Assembly (NCBI GenBank): GCA_904418845.1
Contig: CAJFQC010000008.1
Span: 90,355-154,354 of the forward strand
Length of the DNA stretch: 64,000 nucleotides
Source of the DNA: an uncultured Ruminococcus sp.
GTDB lineage: Bacteria > Bacillota > Clostridia > Lachnospirales > Lachnospiraceae
Direction: 5' to 3'
Shown here: positions 23,367-31,378 of the stretch, in pieces
Layout: the number at the start of each line of letters is the position of its first letter
Numbering within the stretch: position 1 is the first letter of the stretch
Translations under genes and position numbers: made by a program
Notes under the pieces: generated by a model
Database searches by the model: none
What the model saw: only the letters and a program-made list of their open reading frames with translations
Told to the model about the DNA's origin: nothing

Positions 23367-24212
23367 TTGAACTGGCTGAATAAATTAGAGAAAAAGATCG
23401 GACGTTTCGCTATACCGAACCTGACGGTATATCTGCTGGCAGGGTATGTTATCGGATTTGCAGTTATGTATCTGATGCCGGGCCTTATCGGCTGGCTTAC
23501 ACTGGAGCCCGCGTATATCGTGAGGGGACAGGTGTGGCGAATCATCTCATGGGTACTGATCCCGCCGACGACACAGCCCATCAGTCTGCTGTTTCTCGTT
23601 CTCCTGTATTATTCGCTGGGAACGGCGCTTGAGCGGACATGGGGAACCTTCCGGTACAATGTATATATTTTTTCCGGGATCATTTTTACAGTGATCGCAG
23701 TGTTGGCTCTTTATGGGGTTCTTTATCTGGTGTATGACACAGAAGTGATGCTTTCCATGATCAGCCTTGTCAGCACGAACTATATCACAATGTCCATATT
23801 CCTTGCGTTTGCCGCTATTTACCCGGATATGGAGGTGTACCTGTACTTTATCCTTCCGATCAAGATGAAGTGGATGGCAATAGTCTATGCCGCTATGGCG
23901 TTATACTATTTCGTCACAGGCGGACTGGTCAGTCGTGTCGCCATCGGCGCGTCACTTTTGAACTTCGTGATCTTCTTCTTTTCAAATCGGAATATGCGTA
24001 AGTTTTCGCCGAAAGAACGGGCGCGCAAAGCAAAATTCAAAAAGCAGTCAGCGCCGCATATGCACTATGCGGGCGGGGCGAAGCACCGCTGCGCGGTGTG
24101 CGGCAGGACGGAGCTTGACGATCCTTGTCTGGAATTTCGTTTCTGCTCGAAATGCAACGGCAATTATGAATACTGCCAGGACCACTTGTTCACTCATGAG
24201 CATGTGAAATAA
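23367..24212 (+). CDS. Rhomboid-like membrane protein with C-terminal zinc ribbon
   Basis: The 281-residue product has about six membrane segments (roughly 20-200) laid out like a rhomboid protease: R-x-W-R-x-x-[ST] in GQVWRIISWVLIPP and an LG-x-x-x-ER motif in YSLGTALERTWG. The catalytic serine motif GxSG is missing; the matching helix reads STNYITMSIFLAFAAIYPD. A basic linker leads to a Cys-rich tail (CAVCG near 245, CSKCNGNYEYC near 265) that looks like a zinc ribbon. The TTG at 23367 with AAGGAG at 23351-23356 is the best start. Probably a non-proteolytic rhomboid-fold protein; function unknown. Confidence 0.7.
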   Translation: MNWLNKLEKKIGRFAIPNLTVYLLAGYVIGFAVMYLMPGLIGWLTLEPAYIVRGQVWRIISWVLIPPTTQPISLLFLVLLYYSLGTALERTWGTFRYNVYIFSGIIFTVIAVLALYGVLYLVYDTEVMLSMISLVSTNYITMSIFLAFAAIYPDMEVYLYFILPIKMKWMAIVYAAMALYYFVTGGLVSRVAIGASLLNFVIFFFSNRNMRKFSPKERARKAKFKKQSAPHMHYAGGAKHRCAVCGRTELDDPCLEFRFCSKCNGNYEYCQDHLFTHEHVK

Positions 24213-24237
24213 TCATTAAAGGAGAGAGTCAATATTT

Positions 24238-25674
24238 ATGAAAAAGACAAAAGTAGTCTGCACGATGGGTCCAAATACGAATGACAGAGAGCTTATGAAG
24301 AAGCTTATGGAAAACGGTATGGATGTTGCCCGTTTTAACTTTTCCCACGGGGACCACGAGGAGCAGAAAGGGAGAATGGATCTGCTCAAAGAGCTGCGTG
24401 AGGAACTGCACACGAACACAGCGATCCTTCTGGATACAAAAGGACCGGAGATCCGTACAGGAATTCTCAAAGACGGAAAAAAAGTCATGCTGGAAGCCGG
24501 CGCTCAGTTCACTCTTACTGTAGATGACATTGTGGGAGACCAGAGCAAGGTATCCATCACATATGAAGGACTTGTCCAGGATGTAGACGCCGGCAAAGTG
24601 ATCCTCATCGACGACGGACTGATCGAACTGAAAGTTGTTGAAAAGACTGAGAAAGACATTGTCTGTGAGGTTATAAACGGCGGAGAGCTCGGCGAGAAGA
24701 AGGGCGTGAATGTACCTAACGTAGCGGTGAGACTTCCTGCTATCACAGAGAAGGATAAGGACGATATCCGCTTCGGTGTGGAGCAGGGAATCGACTTTAT
24801 CGCCGCGTCCTTTGTGAGAAATGCGGAGTGCGTGCTTGAGATCAAGGCGTTTTTGAAAGAGCTGAACGCTCCGTTTATTCCCATCATTGCAAAGATCGAG
24901 AACGCTGAGGGTATCAAGAATATCGACGAGATTATCCGTGCGGCGGACGGTATCATGGTAGCCCGCGGTGATCTCGGAGTGGAGATTCCGGCAGAGGAAG
25001 TTCCATACCTTCAGAAAATGCTTATTCAGAAATGTAACAGCAACTTCAAGACAGTTATTACAGCCACTCAGATGCTGGATTCTATGATGAGAAATCCGCG
25101 TCCGACAAGGGCAGAGGTGACGGATGTTGCCAATGCGGTATACGACGGAACAGACGCAGTGATGCTCTCAGGAGAGACCGCGCAGGGTAAATATCCTCTC
25201 GAGGCGCTCCAGATGATGGTCCACATCATTGAGAACACAGAGCAGCATCTTGACTATGACAGAATGTTAGAGAACAGAGGAGGAGACTTGAATAAAGGTC
25301 TGTCCAGCGCTATCGGATATTCTTCAGTACTGGCGGCTGCGAACCTGAATGCAAAATGCATCCTTACTCCGTCCGTATCAGGAGCGACTACAAGAGTTGT
25401 CTCCAACTTAAGACCGAAGCAGCTCATTCTCGGTGTGACTCCGAATGACAGAACACTGAGAAGAATGTCTATATACTGGGGCGTAAAGCCAATCAAGTCA
25501 CAGCAGTTCAACACAACGGATGATATCTGTGACGGGGCAATCGAGCTGGCGAAAGTGAAACAGTACGTAGAGAGTGGAGATGTTGTTGTACTTACAGCAG
25601 GAATCCCGTCTCCGAATGTAATAAAAGAGAGAAGCGCGGCAAGCAACATGATGCGTATTGCCACGGTAGAGTAA
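24238..25674 (+). CDS. pyk: Pyruvate kinase
   Basis: The 478-residue enzyme makes pyruvate and ATP from phosphoenolpyruvate. Visible motifs are VCTMGPNT at the start, ARFNFSHG, LLDTKGPEIRTG, IIAKIENAEGI and MVARGDLGVEIP. It has the ordinary length and lacks the extra C-terminal PEP-utiliser domain found in Bacillus Pyk. AAAGGAG precedes the ATG. It follows the rhomboid-like gene by 25 nt, may be cotranscribed with it, and ends at a strong terminator. Confidence 0.96.
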   Translation: MKKTKVVCTMGPNTNDRELMKKLMENGMDVARFNFSHGDHEEQKGRMDLLKELREELHTNTAILLDTKGPEIRTGILKDGKKVMLEAGAQFTLTVDDIVGDQSKVSITYEGLVQDVDAGKVILIDDGLIELKVVEKTEKDIVCEVINGGELGEKKGVNVPNVAVRLPAITEKDKDDIRFGVEQGIDFIAASFVRNAECVLEIKAFLKELNAPFIPIIAKIENAEGIKNIDEIIRAADGIMVARGDLGVEIPAEEVPYLQKMLIQKCNSNFKTVITATQMLDSMMRNPRPTRAEVTDVANAVYDGTDAVMLSGETAQGKYPLEALQMMVHIIENTEQHLDYDRMLENRGGDLNKGLSSAIGYSSVLAAANLNAKCILTPSVSGATTRVVSNLRPKQLILGVTPNDRTLRRMSIYWGVKPIKSQQFNTTDDICDGAIELAKVKQYVESGDVVVLTAGIPSPNVIKERSAASNMMRIATVE

Positions 25675-25705
25675 AAATATTAGGAAATTATGCATAAGAC
25701 TGAAA

Positions 25706-25747
25706 GCAACTCCGACGCCGGTTAAAAGAGGCGCCGGAGTTGTTTTT
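25706..25747 (+). terminator. Terminator of pyk
   Basis: CAACTCCG-A-CGCC (25707-25719) pairs with GGCG-C-CGGAGTTG (25730-25742), followed by TTTTT. Confidence 0.88.
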
Positions 25748-25773
25748 GCAAAAGAACATCTGAAAATTTTCGG

Positions 25774-25802
25774 TTGACAGTCAGACGAAACTATAATATA
25801 GT
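25774..25802 (+). promoter_or_regulatory. Promoter and likely operator of the TrmB-type regulator
   Basis: TTGACA (25774-25779), a 17-nt spacer and TATAGT (25797-25802). The perfect palindrome ACTATA-A-TATAGT (25790-25802) covers the -10. Just downstream, ATAGTGTTC and GAACTACTAT form a second imperfect dyad. Both are candidate autoregulatory sites. Confidence 0.65.
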
Positions 25803-25875
25803 GTTCCTGAAAAGAACTACTATGCAGCACGTTGTTTTGGTTTGCTGATAAAAATATTTTTGAAAGAAGGATATT

Positions 25876-26583
25876 ATGGAGGAGAGCAGAGCGACGGAAT
25901 ACCTGGTACATTTCGGACTTTCCAGACAGGAGGCTCTTGTCTATGAGCAGCTTCTTGCCCGCGGGAAGCAGACTGGATATGAGATAGCAAGGGATACCGG
26001 CATATCCCGATCCAACGCGTACACTTCGCTTGCCGCTCTGGTGGAAAAGGGAGCAGCTTATCTGGTAGAAGAATCCGCAAAAAAATATATTCCGGTCTGT
26101 CCGGAAGAATTTTGCGGCAACCGAATCCGCCGGATGCAGGAGGAACAGAACTGGCTTGCCGAGAATCTGCCGAGAGAGGCATCTGAAGAAGAAGGCTATA
26201 TCACTGTGGACAGAGAGGAAAATATAAGAGACAGAATTTGTAATCTGCTGGATAAGGCTGAGGAGAGAGTTTATTTTTCCTGTTCGGCTGTCTGTCTGGA
26301 GCAGTTCAGGGATAAGCTGTCTGCGATGGCAAAGGACGGGAAAAAGATCGTGCTTATTACAGACAGGCCGTTTTCGATACAAGGGGCCATTATCTATATG
26401 ACAGAGGACCGGGGTCACCAGATAGGACTTATTACAGATTCCAGATATGTGCTCTCGGGAGAATTTGGCCAGGGCAGCATGAATACATGCCTGTACTCCG
26501 GGCAGAAAAATTTTGCCAGGCTGTTTAAAACAGCCATGGCAAACGAAATCGAACTGATTAAAATACGAAAAGGAGAGAGATAA
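25876..26583 (+). CDS. TrmB-family transcriptional regulator
   Basis: A 235-residue regulator. The N-terminal winged helix (about 8-75, FGLSRQEALVYEQLLARGKQ, then IARDTGISRSNAYTSLAALVEKG) is characteristic of TrmB. The C-terminal half (about 100-235) resembles the phospholipase-D-like effector domain that binds sugars in archaeal TrmB, but no ligand can be read. The next gene starts 1 nt after its stop, so it may control that decarboxylase-like enzyme. Confidence 0.8.
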   Translation: MEESRATEYLVHFGLSRQEALVYEQLLARGKQTGYEIARDTGISRSNAYTSLAALVEKGAAYLVEESAKKYIPVCPEEFCGNRIRRMQEEQNWLAENLPREASEEEGYITVDREENIRDRICNLLDKAEERVYFSCSAVCLEQFRDKLSAMAKDGKKIVLITDRPFSIQGAIIYMTEDRGHQIGLITDSRYVLSGEFGQGSMNTCLYSGQKNFARLFKTAMANEIELIKIRKGER

Positions 26584-26584
26584 G

Positions 26585-27856
26585 ATGAAGAAGAGACCAT
26601 TTGTGACAAAGGAACAGATCGAAGAGATTGTTAAAACTTACCCCACACCATTCCATCTATATGATGAAAAAGGAATCCGTGAAAATGTAAAAGCGCTGAA
26701 GGAAGCATTTTCATGGAATAAGGGATACAAAGAATATTTCGCAGTGAAGGCCACTCCGAATCCGTTTCTTATCAAGATATTAAACGAGTACGGCTGCGGC
26801 TGCGACTGCTCTTCCTATACGGAACTAATGCTCTCTGACGCGCTGGACATCAGAGGGGAAGATATCATGTTTTCTTCCAATGACACTCCTGCGGAGGAGT
26901 TTGCTCTGGCAGATAAGCTGGGTGCTATCATCAACCTGGATGACATCACGCATATTGATTTCCTTGAGAAAACGATCGGACATATCCCGGAGACAATAAG
27001 CTGTCGTTATAATCCGGGCGGACTGTTCAAAATCAGTAATGACATTATGGACAATCCGGGGGACGCAAAGTACGGCATGACAACGGAGCAGATCCTTGAG
27101 GCGTATAAAATCTTAAAGAGCAAAGGAGCCAAAGAGTTTGGCGTGCACGCGTTTCTGGCAAGCAATACGGTGACCAACGACTATTATCCGATGCTGGCGA
27201 AGGTGCTCTTTGAACAGGCGGTAAGACTGTCAAAGGAGGCTGGTGTGCATATCAAGTTTATCAATCTTTCTGGCGGGATCGGTATCCCCTACAGACCGGA
27301 TCAGGAGCCGAACGATATCTATGCCATCGGCGAGGGAGTGAGAAAGGTTTATGAGGAAGTGCTTGTTCCGGCGGGAATGGGAGATGTGGAGATCTACACA
27401 GAGCTGGGCCGCTATATGATGGGTCCCTATGGCTGCCTGGTGACAAAAGCGATCCATGAGAAGCATACACATAAGGATTATATCGGTGTAGACGCATGTG
27501 CGGTGAATTTGATGCGTCCGGCAATGTACGGCGCATATCATCATATCACAGTGCTGGGCAAAGAGGACGCTCCCTGCGACCACAAATATGACGTCACAGG
27601 CTCTCTGTGCGAAAACAACGACAAGTTTGCCATTGACAGGATGCTGCCCGGCATCGAGAAAGGAGACTATCTTGTCATCCACGATGCGGGCGCACATGGA
27701 TTTGCCATGGGATATAACTATAACGGAAAACTGAAATCCGCGGAACTGCTCCTGAAAGAGGATGGCAGCGTGCAGCTTATCCGCAGGGCAGAGACGCCGG
27801 CAGATTACTTTGCTACGTTTGACTGCTTTGAGATCGGGAAAAAACTGGTCAGGTAA
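26585..27856 (+). CDS. lysA: Diaminopimelate-decarboxylase-like PLP enzyme
   Basis: A 423-residue fold-III PLP decarboxylase. PLP Lys55 lies in YFAVKATPNP, the glycine loop in LSGGIGIPY, and the C-terminal beta domain carries GSLCENND and DAGAHGFAMGYNYNGK. This matches LysA, which converts meso-diaminopimelate to lysine. The N-terminal part (YPTPFHLYDEKGIREN) and its length agree. It is paired with a TrmB-type regulator, an unusual partner for lysine synthesis, so a related amino-acid decarboxylase role is possible. AAAGGAGAG precedes the ATG. Confidence 0.82.
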   Translation: MKKRPFVTKEQIEEIVKTYPTPFHLYDEKGIRENVKALKEAFSWNKGYKEYFAVKATPNPFLIKILNEYGCGCDCSSYTELMLSDALDIRGEDIMFSSNDTPAEEFALADKLGAIINLDDITHIDFLEKTIGHIPETISCRYNPGGLFKISNDIMDNPGDAKYGMTTEQILEAYKILKSKGAKEFGVHAFLASNTVTNDYYPMLAKVLFEQAVRLSKEAGVHIKFINLSGGIGIPYRPDQEPNDIYAIGEGVRKVYEEVLVPAGMGDVEIYTELGRYMMGPYGCLVTKAIHEKHTHKDYIGVDACAVNLMRPAMYGAYHHITVLGKEDAPCDHKYDVTGSLCENNDKFAIDRMLPGIEKGDYLVIHDAGAHGFAMGYNYNGKLKSAELLLKEDGSVQLIRRAETPADYFATFDCFEIGKKLVR

Positions 27857-27904
27857 TCTGCTGATGATACCAGTAAAATCAGCAAACAGGTTGCCGTTTT
27901 AAAA

Positions 27905-27923
27905 AGCAGAAAAAGATTTCTGC
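27905..27923 (+). terminator. Hairpin after the lysA-like gene
   Basis: GCAGAAA (27905-27911) with TTTCTGC (27916-27922) around a 4-nt loop, just before the rubredoxin promoter. No T-run, so weak as a terminator. Confidence 0.35.
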
Positions 27924-27924
27924 G

Positions 27925-27953
27925 TTGAAAAAGCATTGGGGATATGCTATTAT
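27925..27953 (+). promoter_or_regulatory. Sigma-A promoter of rubredoxin
   Basis: TTGAAA (27925-27930), a 17-nt spacer and TATTAT (27948-27953). Confidence 0.75.
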
Positions 27954-28036
27954 GAATAAGGGACAGCCCCAAATAGAGCTATACCGGAAAGAGCAGAGAC
28001 TCCCGGTATTTTCAAGAGAAGAGGAGGTAAATGAAA

Positions 28037-28198
28037 ATGAAGAAATATGTATGTGACGTATGCGGATATATTTATGACGAGGTCGTCGGCGATCCGGATA
28101 ACGGTATCGAGGCCGGTACAAAGTGGGAGGACGTGCCGGAAGATTTTGTCTGCCCGCTGTGTGGAGTAGGAAAAGATCAGTTCTCAGAGGCTGAGTAA
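28037..28198 (+). CDS. Rubredoxin
   Basis: A 53-residue one-iron electron carrier. Both Cys-x2-Cys pairs are present: [11 protein letters not shown] (about 5-14) and [13 protein letters not shown] (about 38-50), with the usual [19 protein letters not shown] between. In anaerobes rubredoxin passes electrons to oxygen- or peroxide-reducing enzymes. The second ATG (28037) has AGGAGG 9 nt upstream; the first ATG at 28031 is too close. It has its own promoter and appears monocistronic. It is too small for many gene callers. Confidence 0.95.
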   Translation: MKKYVCDVCGYIYDEVVGDPDNGIEAGTKWEDVPEDFVCPLCGVGKDQFSEAE

Positions 28199-28224
28199 TT
28201 CTGTCATTCAGAGTGAACGTCGTT

Positions 28225-28250
28225 GCCGTCCCATTCAGAAGTGGGGCGGC
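28225..28250 (+). terminator. Hairpin after rubredoxin
   Basis: GCCGTCCCA (28225-28233) pairs with TGGGGCGGC (28242-28250) with one G-U pair. The downstream sequence is only moderately T-rich. Confidence 0.45.
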
Positions 28251-28314
28251 AGTATCTGTTTACAGAGGAACAATCATTATACGGGTATGCAAGATGTTTT
28301 TCGGCGCTTAGGAC

Positions 28315-28377
28315 GTAAACAGACGGGCGCCGGGAGTTTTTCCGACAGATGGTGAGTAAACAGACAGACGCCGGGAG
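28315..28377 (+). repeat. Direct repeat of 22 nt upstream of the FAD oxidoreductase
   Basis: Copies at 28315-28336 and 28356-28377 agree at 20 of 22 positions (GTAAACAGAC... CGCCGGGAG). The second copy supplies the GGGAG ribosome binding site of the next gene. Confidence 0.7.
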
Positions 28378-28382
28378 AGACT

Positions 28383-29792
28383 ATGACGGAAAATAAGAAA
28401 ATATACACAGATAGGGAAAAAGAGATGGGCAGATATGATGTGATTATAATCGGAGCAGGGCCGGGAGGCATCTTTGCGGCATATGAGCTGTCTCAAAAAG
28501 CGCCGGAGCTTAAGGTGGCGGTCTTTGAGGCAGGGAATCCTTTGGAGAAGAGAAAGTGTCCGATCGATGGAAAGAAGGTAAAGAGCTGTATCAAATGCAA
28601 GACATGTGCTATCATGAGCGGATTCGGCGGGGCGGGAGCTTTCTCCGACGGGAAATATAATATCACCAATGATTTCGGGGGCACGCTGTACGAATATATC
28701 GGCAAGGAGACAGCCCTTGGCCTGATGCACTATGTGGATGAGATCAATGTACGGTACGGCGGGGAAGACATGAAGATGTATTCTACCGCAGGTACGAAGT
28801 TCAAGAAGCTGTGCATGCAGAATAAGCTGAAGCTTCTGGATGCTTCTGTGCGCCACCTTGGAACCGACATCAATTACGTGGTATTGGAGAATATATTCGA
28901 AGAACTGAAGGATAAAGTGGAGTTCCGCTTTAACTGTCATGTTGATAACATCGAGCTTGCGGACAACGGATACAGGATCATCACAAAGACCGGCGCAGAC
29001 GAGTGCGGCAAGTGTATTGTGTCAGTCGGCCGCAGCGGCAGCAAATGGATGGAAGAGGTGTGCGAGAGCCTGGACATCCCGACAAAATCGAATCGCGTAG
29101 ACATTGGAGTGCGTGTAGAGATTCCGGCTGTCATCTTCTCTCATCTGACAGACGAGCTGTATGAGAGTAAGATCGTGTACCGCACAGAGAAGTTCGAAGA
29201 TAAGGTACGCACCTTCTGTATGAATCCCTACGGCATTGTGGTAAATGAGAACACCAATGGCATTGTGACTGTGAACGGACACAGCTACGAGAATCCGGAG
29301 AAACAAACTGAGAATACGAATTTTGCTCTCCTTGTGGAGAAACATTTTTCAGAGCCTTTTAAGGACAGCAATGAGTATGGCGAGAGTATTGCCCGCCTGT
29401 CTAACATGCTTGGCGGCGGTGTGCTGGTGCAGCGGTTCGGAGATCTGATCCGTGGAAGAAGGAGTACGGCAAAGAGGATCGAGGAAGGGTTCGTGCGTCC
29501 GACCCTGTCCGCAGAGCCGGGAGACTTAAGCCTTGTGCTTCCCAAGCGTATACTGGACGGGATCATCGAGATGGTGTATGCCCTTGATAAGATCGCTCCG
29601 GGAACAGCAAATGACGATACTTTGCTCTATGGGGTGGAAGTGAAGTTCTATAATATGGAAGTGAAGCTTAACGAGCATCTTGAGACAAGGTACAAAGGCC
29701 TCTATGTGATCGGCGACGGCAGCGGAGTGACTCATTCTCTGTCCCATGCGTCGGCAAGCGGCGTGTATGTGGCAAGAGAGATCATCGGCTGA
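28383..29792 (+). CDS. FAD-dependent dehydrogenase (COG2509-like)
   Basis: A 469-residue flavoprotein. The dinucleotide fold is at about 15-40 (YDVIIIGAGPGGIFAAYEL), and a CPIDGKKVKSCIKCKTC segment (about 58-75) carries four cysteines. The tail has GLYVIGDGSGVTHSLSHASASG, the second FAD contact. The family is annotated as NAD(FAD)-utilising dehydrogenase and its substrate is unknown. The ATG at 28383 follows GGGAG; an ATG at 28425, right before the Rossmann fold, is an alternative start. It appears monocistronic. Confidence 0.75.
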   Translation: MTENKKIYTDREKEMGRYDVIIIGAGPGGIFAAYELSQKAPELKVAVFEAGNPLEKRKCPIDGKKVKSCIKCKTCAIMSGFGGAGAFSDGKYNITNDFGGTLYEYIGKETALGLMHYVDEINVRYGGEDMKMYSTAGTKFKKLCMQNKLKLLDASVRHLGTDINYVVLENIFEELKDKVEFRFNCHVDNIELADNGYRIITKTGADECGKCIVSVGRSGSKWMEEVCESLDIPTKSNRVDIGVRVEIPAVIFSHLTDELYESKIVYRTEKFEDKVRTFCMNPYGIVVNENTNGIVTVNGHSYENPEKQTENTNFALLVEKHFSEPFKDSNEYGESIARLSNMLGGGVLVQRFGDLIRGRRSTAKRIEEGFVRPTLSAEPGDLSLVLPKRILDGIIEMVYALDKIAPGTANDDTLLYGVEVKFYNMEVKLNEHLETRYKGLYVIGDGSGVTHSLSHASASGVYVAREIIG

Positions 29793-29883
29793 AGTTTCTA
29801 TTGAATTGTAAACAAATATATTTTGTCTGAACCGGAGCGCGTGGCGGCATTCATAATGAAGCCATGCGCAGCTGCAAACGGGA

Positions 29884-29925
29884 ATCCCGCAGAAACGGTA
29901 TCTGCTGATACAGTTTCTGCGGGAT
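29884..29925. terminator. Bidirectional hairpin between FAD gene and coat gene
   Basis: A 13-bp stem, 29884-29896 (ATCCCGCAGAAAC) with 29913-29925, plus inner TATC/GATA pairs. It separates convergent genes; T-runs are poor on both sides. Confidence 0.6.
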
Positions 29926-29938
29926 ATTGCAATGTCCG

Positions 29939-30187
29939 TTATTTCATCTGTACGATAGACTTCACATGATTGATCTCTTCCTGTGTCGCCTTTTCCGCAG
30001 GTACATAATAGCTTCTTTCGCGAGCCGCCTCGTACATCTTTTCCTGTGACATCTCACACTGATTTCTCATCTGCTTTAAGCACTGTTTTAACTCTTTGTT
30101 TTCTGTCTGCGGGATCATATCCCCGAACATCTTCAGTTCGCCGTTAATACCGACAAGGGCGTCGGCAACCATTGTTTTTTCGTCCAT
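29939..30187 (-). CDS. CotF-like spore coat protein, long partner
   Basis: An 82-residue, mostly helical protein (ALVGINGELKMFGDMIPQTENKELKQCLKQMRNQCEMSQEKMYEAA) with the four-helix-bundle pattern of the spore coat protein F family. The C-terminal YYVPAEKATQEEINHVKSIV is typical of the family's end. It lies just downstream of a 60-residue related gene on the same strand, which suggests that two short proteins take the place of one full CotF. Cotranscription in the mother cell is likely but no sporulation promoter was securely identified. Confidence 0.75.
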   Translation of the reverse strand: MDEKTMVADALVGINGELKMFGDMIPQTENKELKQCLKQMRNQCEMSQEKMYEAARERSYYVPAEKATQEEINHVKSIVQMK

Positions 30188-30251
30188 TTTTTCACCTCAT
30201 GATTGAAAATTGTTCTGTTCAGCGATTACCCGGTGCATGGCTGAACCGATT

Positions 30252-30434
30252 CTACAAGAATTTCATAAGTTCCTGTTTGTTTTTCATTGCGGAATCTGCC
30301 GCGTCCTGAAACAGCTTTTTGATCTCGGGATCCTCGGTCTGTGACGCATAGTCTGTCATCTTGCAGTGCGTTGTAGAATAACCGCCGATAAGATGACGCA
30401 GGTTTTGCAGATCAAGAATGGATATCTCTGCCAT
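30252..30434 (-). CDS. CotF-like spore coat protein, short partner
   Basis: A 60-residue helical protein (LQNLRHLIGGYSTTHCKMTDYASQTEDPEIKKLFQDAADSA) resembling one helical hairpin of the coat F family, where a similar HLIGG...TEDPE(I/L)KK pattern occurs. AAGGAGG lies 9 nt before the ATG on the minus strand. It precedes the 82-residue coat protein, 64 nt apart. Confidence 0.7.
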   Translation of the reverse strand: MAEISILDLQNLRHLIGGYSTTHCKMTDYASQTEDPEIKKLFQDAADSAMKNKQELMKFL

Positions 30435-30558
30435 AGTTGCAACCTCCTTAAAAATAAATGATTTTTCAAGGGTTAGTATGTGCGGTGCATCTTCTGCTTA
30501 TGCGTTTCCAATCCAAATATTACTTTCTTTTGTGAAACGACATATTATTCGTCAATCT

Positions 30559-31269
30559 CTATATACTGACGTCAAGTGCGTGCGCAACAAATTCATGGAA
30601 GAGAGCCCGCATTTCCGAAGAAGTGCGGTACATGCACTCCGGGTGCCACTGCACTCCTATAGCAAATGGATGCGAGGCGATCTCCACTGCTTCGATGGTG
30701 CCGTCCTGTGCCCGGGCGCTGACGGATACGCCTTTCCCGGGGAGATTGACCGCCTGGTGATGGAAGCTGTTCACATAAAGGCATGATCCTGCATATTCTT
30801 TCAGTCTGCTTCCATGTTCAATACGGATACGGTGGCTGACTTCACTGCGGCATGCAGACTGCTGCATATGATTTAAAACTTTGCCGGGAATGAGAGACAT
30901 ATCCTGCCAGATCGTGCCGCCGCACGCTACGTTTAGGATCTGCATTCCCCGGCAGATGGCGAGGACAGGTTTGCGCGAGGAAAGGATGCGCTTCATAAGG
31001 CGGATCTGGAACAGGTCTACCGTGATGTCTGTTTTTCCATTTCCGTTTTGCGGTTCTTCTCCAAAGAGAAGAGGGGTGATGTCCTCACCGCCGCAGAATA
31101 AAAAACCGTCGCAGAGTTTTACATACTCATTGATTATGCGGTCACTGCGCACGAGAGGAAGGACAAGGGGAAGACCTTTTGAGTAACGGATGGACTGGAT
31201 GTAAGGATTAGTGACAAACTGGCGGTCCTGTGTGAAACCGCATACAACAATACCGATCTTAGGTTCCAT
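30559..31269 (-). CDS. Gamma-glutamyl-GABA-hydrolase-like class I amidotransferase (peptidase C26)
   Basis: A 236-residue glutamine-amidotransferase-fold hydrolase. The nucleophile cysteine is in AICRGMQILNVACGG and the catalytic His-x-Glu in GVQWHPE near the end. PuuD-type members split gamma-glutamyl-GABA or related gamma-glutamyl amides. The start at 31269 (MEPKIGIVVCGF) has AGGAAAT upstream and begins at the fold; an upstream ATG runs through an AT-rich promoter-like stretch. It is divergent from an M19 dipeptidase, so both may serve peptide or gamma-glutamyl compound use. Confidence 0.82.
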   Translation of the reverse strand: MEPKIGIVVCGFTQDRQFVTNPYIQSIRYSKGLPLVLPLVRSDRIINEYVKLCDGFLFCGGEDITPLLFGEEPQNGNGKTDITVDLFQIRLMKRILSSRKPVLAICRGMQILNVACGGTIWQDMSLIPGKVLNHMQQSACRSEVSHRIRIEHGSRLKEYAGSCLYVNSFHHQAVNLPGKGVSVSARAQDGTIEAVEIASHPFAIGVQWHPECMYRTSSEMRALFHEFVAHALDVSI

Positions 31270-31378
31270 AAATATTTCCTGTTCTTGTACAATAATGATA
31301 TGATAGATTATGTAAAAACGAAAAATATTATACATAGCATAATATATAAAAATTATAATATAAACCGGGGAGGAATCT

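Noticed and set aside
25498..26418. 306-residue minus-strand frame over pyk end and the TrmB gene
   Set aside because: It crosses the pyk terminator and a good plus-strand promoter.
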